From the NCBI RefSeq assembly GCF_002874965.1, contig NZ_CP025624.1:3410001-3474000 (forward strand): a stretch of 64,000 nt of DNA. Direction: 5' to 3'. Every line of letters starts with the position of its first letter. The stretch's first letter is position 1. This DNA is from Pseudomonas sp. NC02 (GTDB lineage: Bacteria > Pseudomonadota > Gammaproteobacteria > Pseudomonadales > Pseudomonadaceae). Under the pieces are notes generated by a model. It searched no databases and was not told the DNA's origin. It saw nothing but the letters and a program-made list of their open reading frames with translations. A program made the translations under genes and the position numbers. Shown here one piece after another: positions 60,622-64,000 of this stretch.

Positions 60622-60989
60622 TCGTCGAAGACAACGAGGCCAATATGCGCCTCGCCCGCCTGCTGCTGGTGAACGCCGGCCACAGCGTGTTGTGGGCCGC
60701 CGATGCCGAGACCGGGCTGACCCTGGCCCGGGAAAAACAACCGGCATTGATCCTGATGGACATCCAGTTGCCGGGCATGGACGGCCTGGCAGCCACGTCA
60801 CTGCTCAAGCAGGACCCTCATACCGCGCACATCCCGGTGATCGCCCTGACGGCCATGGCCATGAAGGAAGACCGTGACAAGACCCTGCGGGCCGGCTGCG
60901 ATGCCTACATCATCAAGCCCCTGCGCTACAAAGAGCTGTACCAGGTGATCGACACGCTGCTGCAAAAGAACATTACTCCCTCGACTTGA
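60606..60989 (+). CDS. Single-domain response regulator (DivK-like receiver)
   Basis: 127 aa consisting only of a receiver: acidic pocket ILIVEDNEANM, phospho-acceptor Asp52 (LILMDIQLPGMDG), Thr in VIALTAMAMKEDRDK and Lys in YIIKPLRYKEL. There is no output domain, so it must act by protein-protein contact or in a phosphorelay between the upstream kinase and the downstream REC-EAL protein. GAGG lies seven bases before the ATG. It starts inside the kinase gene (16-bp overlap) and ends 9 bp before the REC-EAL gene. Confidence 0.92.
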   Translation: MAEILIVEDNEANMRLARLLLVNAGHSVLWAADAETGLTLAREKQPALILMDIQLPGMDGLAATSLLKQDPHTAHIPVIALTAMAMKEDRDKTLRAGCDAYIIKPLRYKELYQVIDTLLQKNITPST

Positions 60990-60998
60990 GTCCTCTCC

Positions 60999-62267
60999 AT
61001 GGCCAGCCAACCCGCAACGCTGTTGATCGTTGATGATGAAATCCAGGTGCGCAAGCTGCTGGAAACCCTGCTGCGCCACGAGGGTTACCAGACCGTGAGC
61101 GCCGCCAGTGGTGAAGAAGCCTTGCAGTTGGTGGCGCAGCGGCCGCCGGACTTAATCCTGCTGGACATCATGATGCCGGGCATGGACGGCTATGAAGTGG
61201 CCAACCAGCTCAAGGGCAACCAGGCCACGGCGAACATTCCGATCATCATGCTTTCGGCATTGAGTGAGTCCAGCGCGCGGCTCAGTGGCCTGGAAACCGG
61301 TGCTGAAGAATTCATCAGCAAGCCGGTGGAGCGGGTCGAGTTGTGGCTACGGGTACGCAACCTGCTGCGGCTCAAGGCCCACGGCGATCGGTTGAAAAAC
61401 CATAGCCAGTTGTTGGAGCAGCAACTTCAACACCACCAAAATGAGTCCTCGCGGTTGAATGTGCATGATCTGGCGCGCCTGGACCTGGAAAAAGCCCTGC
61501 GCCTGGCGGTCGAGCGCGAAGAATTCGTGCTGCATTACCAACCCAAGGTCGAACTGGCCAACGGTCAGGTGTGCGCCCTCGAGGCCCTGCTGCGCTGGGA
61601 CCGGCCCGGTTACGGTGCGGTGTCTCCAGCGGTCTTCATACCGATCCTGGAAAGCCAGGGCTTGATCGTCACGCTCGGGCGTTGGGTGATCGACAACGTG
61701 TGCCGCCAGATCGCAGCGTGGCAATCCGGCACGGTGGGCGCGGTGGAGGTATCGGTCAACGTTTCGGGGCATCAATTGATCGAGGGTGACCTGATTGCCG
61801 ATATCGCCCAGTCCCTCGCCCAGGCCGGCGTGGAAGCGCATTGGCTGGAAGTTGAATTGACCGAAGGCTCGCTGATGGAGAACACCCAGCACACCATCGC
61901 CAGCTTGCAGCGCCTGCGGGCGATGGGGGTGAAGATCTCCATCGACGACTTCGGCACCGGCTATTCCAGCCTGGCCTACCTGCGGCGGTTCCCGATTGAT
62001 ACGCTGAAAATCGATATCGCGTTTATCCGCGAAGTCACCAGCAACCCGCAGGACGCGGCTATCACCCGCACCATCATCGAACTGGCCCACAGCCTGAAGC
62101 TGCGAGTGGTGGCCGAAGGCGTGGAAACCCAGGCGCAGCTGGAGTTTCTGCGGGAAGCCGGCTGCGATCAGATCCAGGGGTATCTGTTCAGCCGGCCTTT
62201 GCCGATGAAGGAGCTGGAGCGCCTGCTGCTGGATAAGCGCAGCCTGGTCAGGCCGCAGCCTCACTGA
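60999..62267 (+). CDS. REC-EAL c-di-GMP phosphodiesterase response regulator
   Basis: 422 aa. The receiver (Asp56 in [13 protein letters not shown], Lys108 in FISKPVERV) is joined by a helical linker ([16 protein letters not shown]) to an EAL domain. Catalytic residues look complete: EAL at 195-197 (ALEALLRW), NVS (VSVNVSG), [32 protein letters not shown] and QGYLFSRP. It should cleave c-di-GMP to pGpG when active, so the operon can tune biofilm or motility. It converges with a chemoreceptor gene, overlapping it by 20 bp. Confidence 0.94.
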   Translation: MASQPATLLIVDDEIQVRKLLETLLRHEGYQTVSAASGEEALQLVAQRPPDLILLDIMMPGMDGYEVANQLKGNQATANIPIIMLSALSESSARLSGLETGAEEFISKPVERVELWLRVRNLLRLKAHGDRLKNHSQLLEQQLQHHQNESSRLNVHDLARLDLEKALRLAVEREEFVLHYQPKVELANGQVCALEALLRWDRPGYGAVSPAVFIPILESQGLIVTLGRWVIDNVCRQIAAWQSGTVGAVEVSVNVSGHQLIEGDLIADIAQSLAQAGVEAHWLEVELTEGSLMENTQHTIASLQRLRAMGVKISIDDFGTGYSSLAYLRRFPIDTLKIDIAFIREVTSNPQDAAITRTIIELAHSLKLRVVAEGVETQAQLEFLREAGCDQIQGYLFSRPLPMKELERLLLDKRSLVRPQPH

Positions 62268-64000
62268 CTTCGAACAACCCCACCAGCTTCTGCAACTTGT
62301 TGGCATTGACCCGCACGGTTTCCGCGCTGGTCTGCAACACCCCTACGGTCAGGCGCATTTGCTCCGAAGAGTGGCTGACCTGCTTGATGGTCTTGCCATA
62401 GTCGAGGCTGCGGGCGTTGAGCTGCTGGATGATGCTGAACATGCTCTCCACCGCCTGGTGCAGGTGCACGTTCTCCGAGGAGGCGTCCTCGGCCAGGCGC
62501 AGGCTGCTGTCGACGTTGGTCACGCCGTTTTCCATGAAGCCTACGGCCTTGCGGGTTTCGCCTTGCAGGCCCTCGACCATCTGGCGAATGTCTTCCGCTG
62601 CGTTGGAAGTGCGTGACGCCAGGGTGCGGACTTCGTCGGCCACCACCGCAAAACCGCGGCCATGCTCGCCTGCCCGCGCCGCTTCGATGGCCGCATTCAG
62701 GGCCAGCAGGTTGGTCTGGTTGGTGATGTCGCTGATCAACCCGGTGATGTTGCTGATCTGTGCCATGCGGCTGTCCAGCAGTTGCACGCTTTCCGAGGAG
62801 CGCTGCACCACATCGCGAATCGACTGGGTGCCGACCTGTACCGCGAGGAATTGCTCGCGGGCCCGGCTGACCACCTCGTCCATGGCCTGCTTCATTTGCT
62901 CGGCGCTCACCGAGGCTTGCTGGATTTCTCCCAGTTGCTCTTCAACGATGATCATCATGCGGTGGGTGGCGTCGGCCACTTCATGGGACATCAACCCGGC
63001 CGCCTCGCTGCGGCCGAGCATCAATTGGTTGGTGTTGCCAACGCTGTGGCTGGCCTTGACCACCTGGCCGACCACCGAATCCAGGCGGTCGATGAAGCTG
63101 TTGATCCAGCGGCTCATGTCGCCGGTTTCGTCGTTGACCATGCGCCCGCTGTCCAGGCGTTGGCGCAGGTTGCCCTCGCCTTCGGCAATGGTGCGGATGA
63201 CCTCGGTCATTTCATTCAGGCGTGCGGCCAGGCGCCTGGGGCCCAGGCGGCTGAACAGCAAGGCCGCGACGACCATGCTCAGCACCTCGCACGCATCGGT
63301 CCAGGCGGCGGGCAAACCACTGTAGTGACGGACCAGGAAGTTGCAGGCAAACAGGCCGGCCATGGTCGCCAGATAGGGCTTCATCAAGCCGTGGCTCAGG
63401 GAGCGCCGGCGGTAGACCTCTTCCAGGTCGGCCTCGCACATCATGCCCCAGCGATCCGGCGAGCCCGGCAGTTCGAAGGTCACGCCCTTGCCCACCACCG
63501 GGATGTGACGGTAGTCGGAATAGCCGGGATAGGTGACAAACAGATTCGAGCCCTTGCGGATGGTTTCCCGCACGCCGGGGTGCAGTTGTTGGGTGGCGGG
63601 GTCGATAAACCGCAATTCCAGTTCGGTATGGCGCTGGATCTGTACGGTTTTCCAGGGTGTGTGCACGCCGCTCTTGAGATTTTCACCGTGGGTGAAGGTG
63701 CCGTCCTCGAAGCGTGAGCGGGACAGCGCAATGCCCGGCTGCAGCGCCGGGTCGAAGCGCGATTGCACCATGAACAGGTAGTTATCGCCGGACTCGGGGA
63801 AGATATGCCCGGCCTCGCGCTGGATCAAATCCCCGAGTATGTCGTTGGGCACCCGACCGCAGAGGCAGCCGACCACCCTGCCCTCGCGGGTCAATGGTTG
63901 GTAGAACATCAGGGTCACTTCGTCATGGAAGCGCGAAGACGAAGGGCCGATCTGCAAGGTCAGCGGGTCGCTGTAGGGACCGTGGAGGAATGGCGCCTTG
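62248..64000 (-). CDS. Methyl-accepting chemotaxis protein (partial, N-terminus beyond right edge)
   Basis: The frame is open to the window edge, so the first residues are missing. The visible N-terminal part is an extracytoplasmic sensing domain of the Cache type ([36 protein letters not shown]). Hydrophobic segments (about [21 protein letters not shown] and [17 protein letters not shown]), a HAMP-like region ([22 protein letters not shown]) and the signalling domain with the hairpin tip [40 protein letters not shown] follow. The last is the universal MCP signature that contacts CheA and CheW. The ligand is unknown. It converges with the REC-EAL gene. Confidence 0.93.
   Translation of the reverse strand, partial: KAPFLHGPYSDPLTLQIGPSSSRFHDEVTLMFYQPLTREGRVVGCLCGRVPNDILGDLIQREAGHIFPESGDNYLFMVQSRFDPALQPGIALSRSRFEDGTFTHGENLKSGVHTPWKTVQIQRHTELELRFIDPATQQLHPGVRETIRKGSNLFVTYPGYSDYRHIPVVGKGVTFELPGSPDRWGMMCEADLEEVYRRRSLSHGLMKPYLATMAGLFACNFLVRHYSGLPAAWTDACEVLSMVVAALLFSRLGPRRLAARLNEMTEVIRTIAEGEGNLRQRLDSGRMVNDETGDMSRWINSFIDRLDSVVGQVVKASHSVGNTNQLMLGRSEAAGLMSHEVADATHRMMIIVEEQLGEIQQASVSAEQMKQAMDEVVSRAREQFLAVQVGTQSIRDVVQRSSESVQLLDSRMAQISNITGLISDITNQTNLLALNAAIEAARAGEHGRGFAVVADEVRTLASRTSNAAEDIRQMVEGLQGETRKAVGFMENGVTNVDSSLRLAEDASSENVHLHQAVESMFSIIQQLNARSLDYGKTIKQVSHSSEQMRLTVGVLQTSAETVRVNANKLQKLVGLFEVSEAAA

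Overview
The window reads as chromosomal DNA of a plant- or soil-associated Pseudomonas of the P. fluorescens group. Reasons: high-GC coding throughout; Pseudomonas-type REP/REPIN palindromes; a dispersed intergenic repeat of a kind I recall from this group; FecI/FecR, RND, OprD-type porin and MipA/OmpV genes; and an oxidative (non-phosphorylating) L-arabinose pathway. No tRNA, rRNA, CRISPR array, integrase, transposase or phage gene was seen. The assignment rests on gene content and repeats, not on a database match.

Left part (1-12.3 kb): a FecI-type sigma factor with its FecR partner, which runs off the left edge; an SDR/AraC pair; an accessory valyl-tRNA synthetase of the actinobacterial/archaeal-like type, whose start region is unusual; a TetX-like flavin monooxygenase; a P-loop kinase overlapping a soluble PAS-PAS hybrid histidine kinase; and an LLM flavin monooxygenase paired with a sulfonate-type binding protein that lacks its ABC partners.

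12.6-31.6 kb: a three-gene RND efflux operon, a GH13 trehalose synthase-like gene, then a complete oxidative arabinose module. This holds an SDR dehydrogenase, mutarotase, AraF, SMP-30 lactonase, ALDH, AraD1/GguC, an MFS carrier, an IlvD/Edd dehydratase and an FCD-GntR regulator. Two divergent promoters in it carry the same operator, ATAGT-N3-ACTATTTAATCAACAACA. That fits a FadR-subfamily GT-N3-AC site, so the module is probably one regulon under the GntR at 30852.

31.6-47.1 kb: a LysR/bicupin convergent pair; an operon M20 amidohydrolase, MHS transporter, GH3 beta-glucosidase, porin, divergent from a LysR with a perfect 9-bp palindrome between them; mipA with a PmrA/QseB-like box; a lipoprotein hydrolase; a QseBC/PmrAB-like two-component system with a perfect box upstream; and a 597-bp gap with opposing terminator-like hairpins. 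An OprD-type porin follows, broken by one in-frame TGA.

47.2-64 kb: a RidA protein, RlhA, a DMT exporter with a divergent Lrp regulator, an NmrA-like protein, and a 726-bp nested inverted-repeat element with a REPIN at its core. Next comes a sugar ABC operon (ATPase, permease, binding protein, LacI, xylulokinase) with a 16-bp LacI-type palindrome. The window closes with a PAS kinase, stand-alone receiver and REC-EAL signalling operon and a chemoreceptor cut by the right edge.

The items most worth a second look are the ValRS start region, the shared arabinose operator with an orphan AraF, the conjugate-hydrolysis operon, the nested palindromic element, the unexplained minus-strand terminator near 45.47 kb and the interrupted porin.
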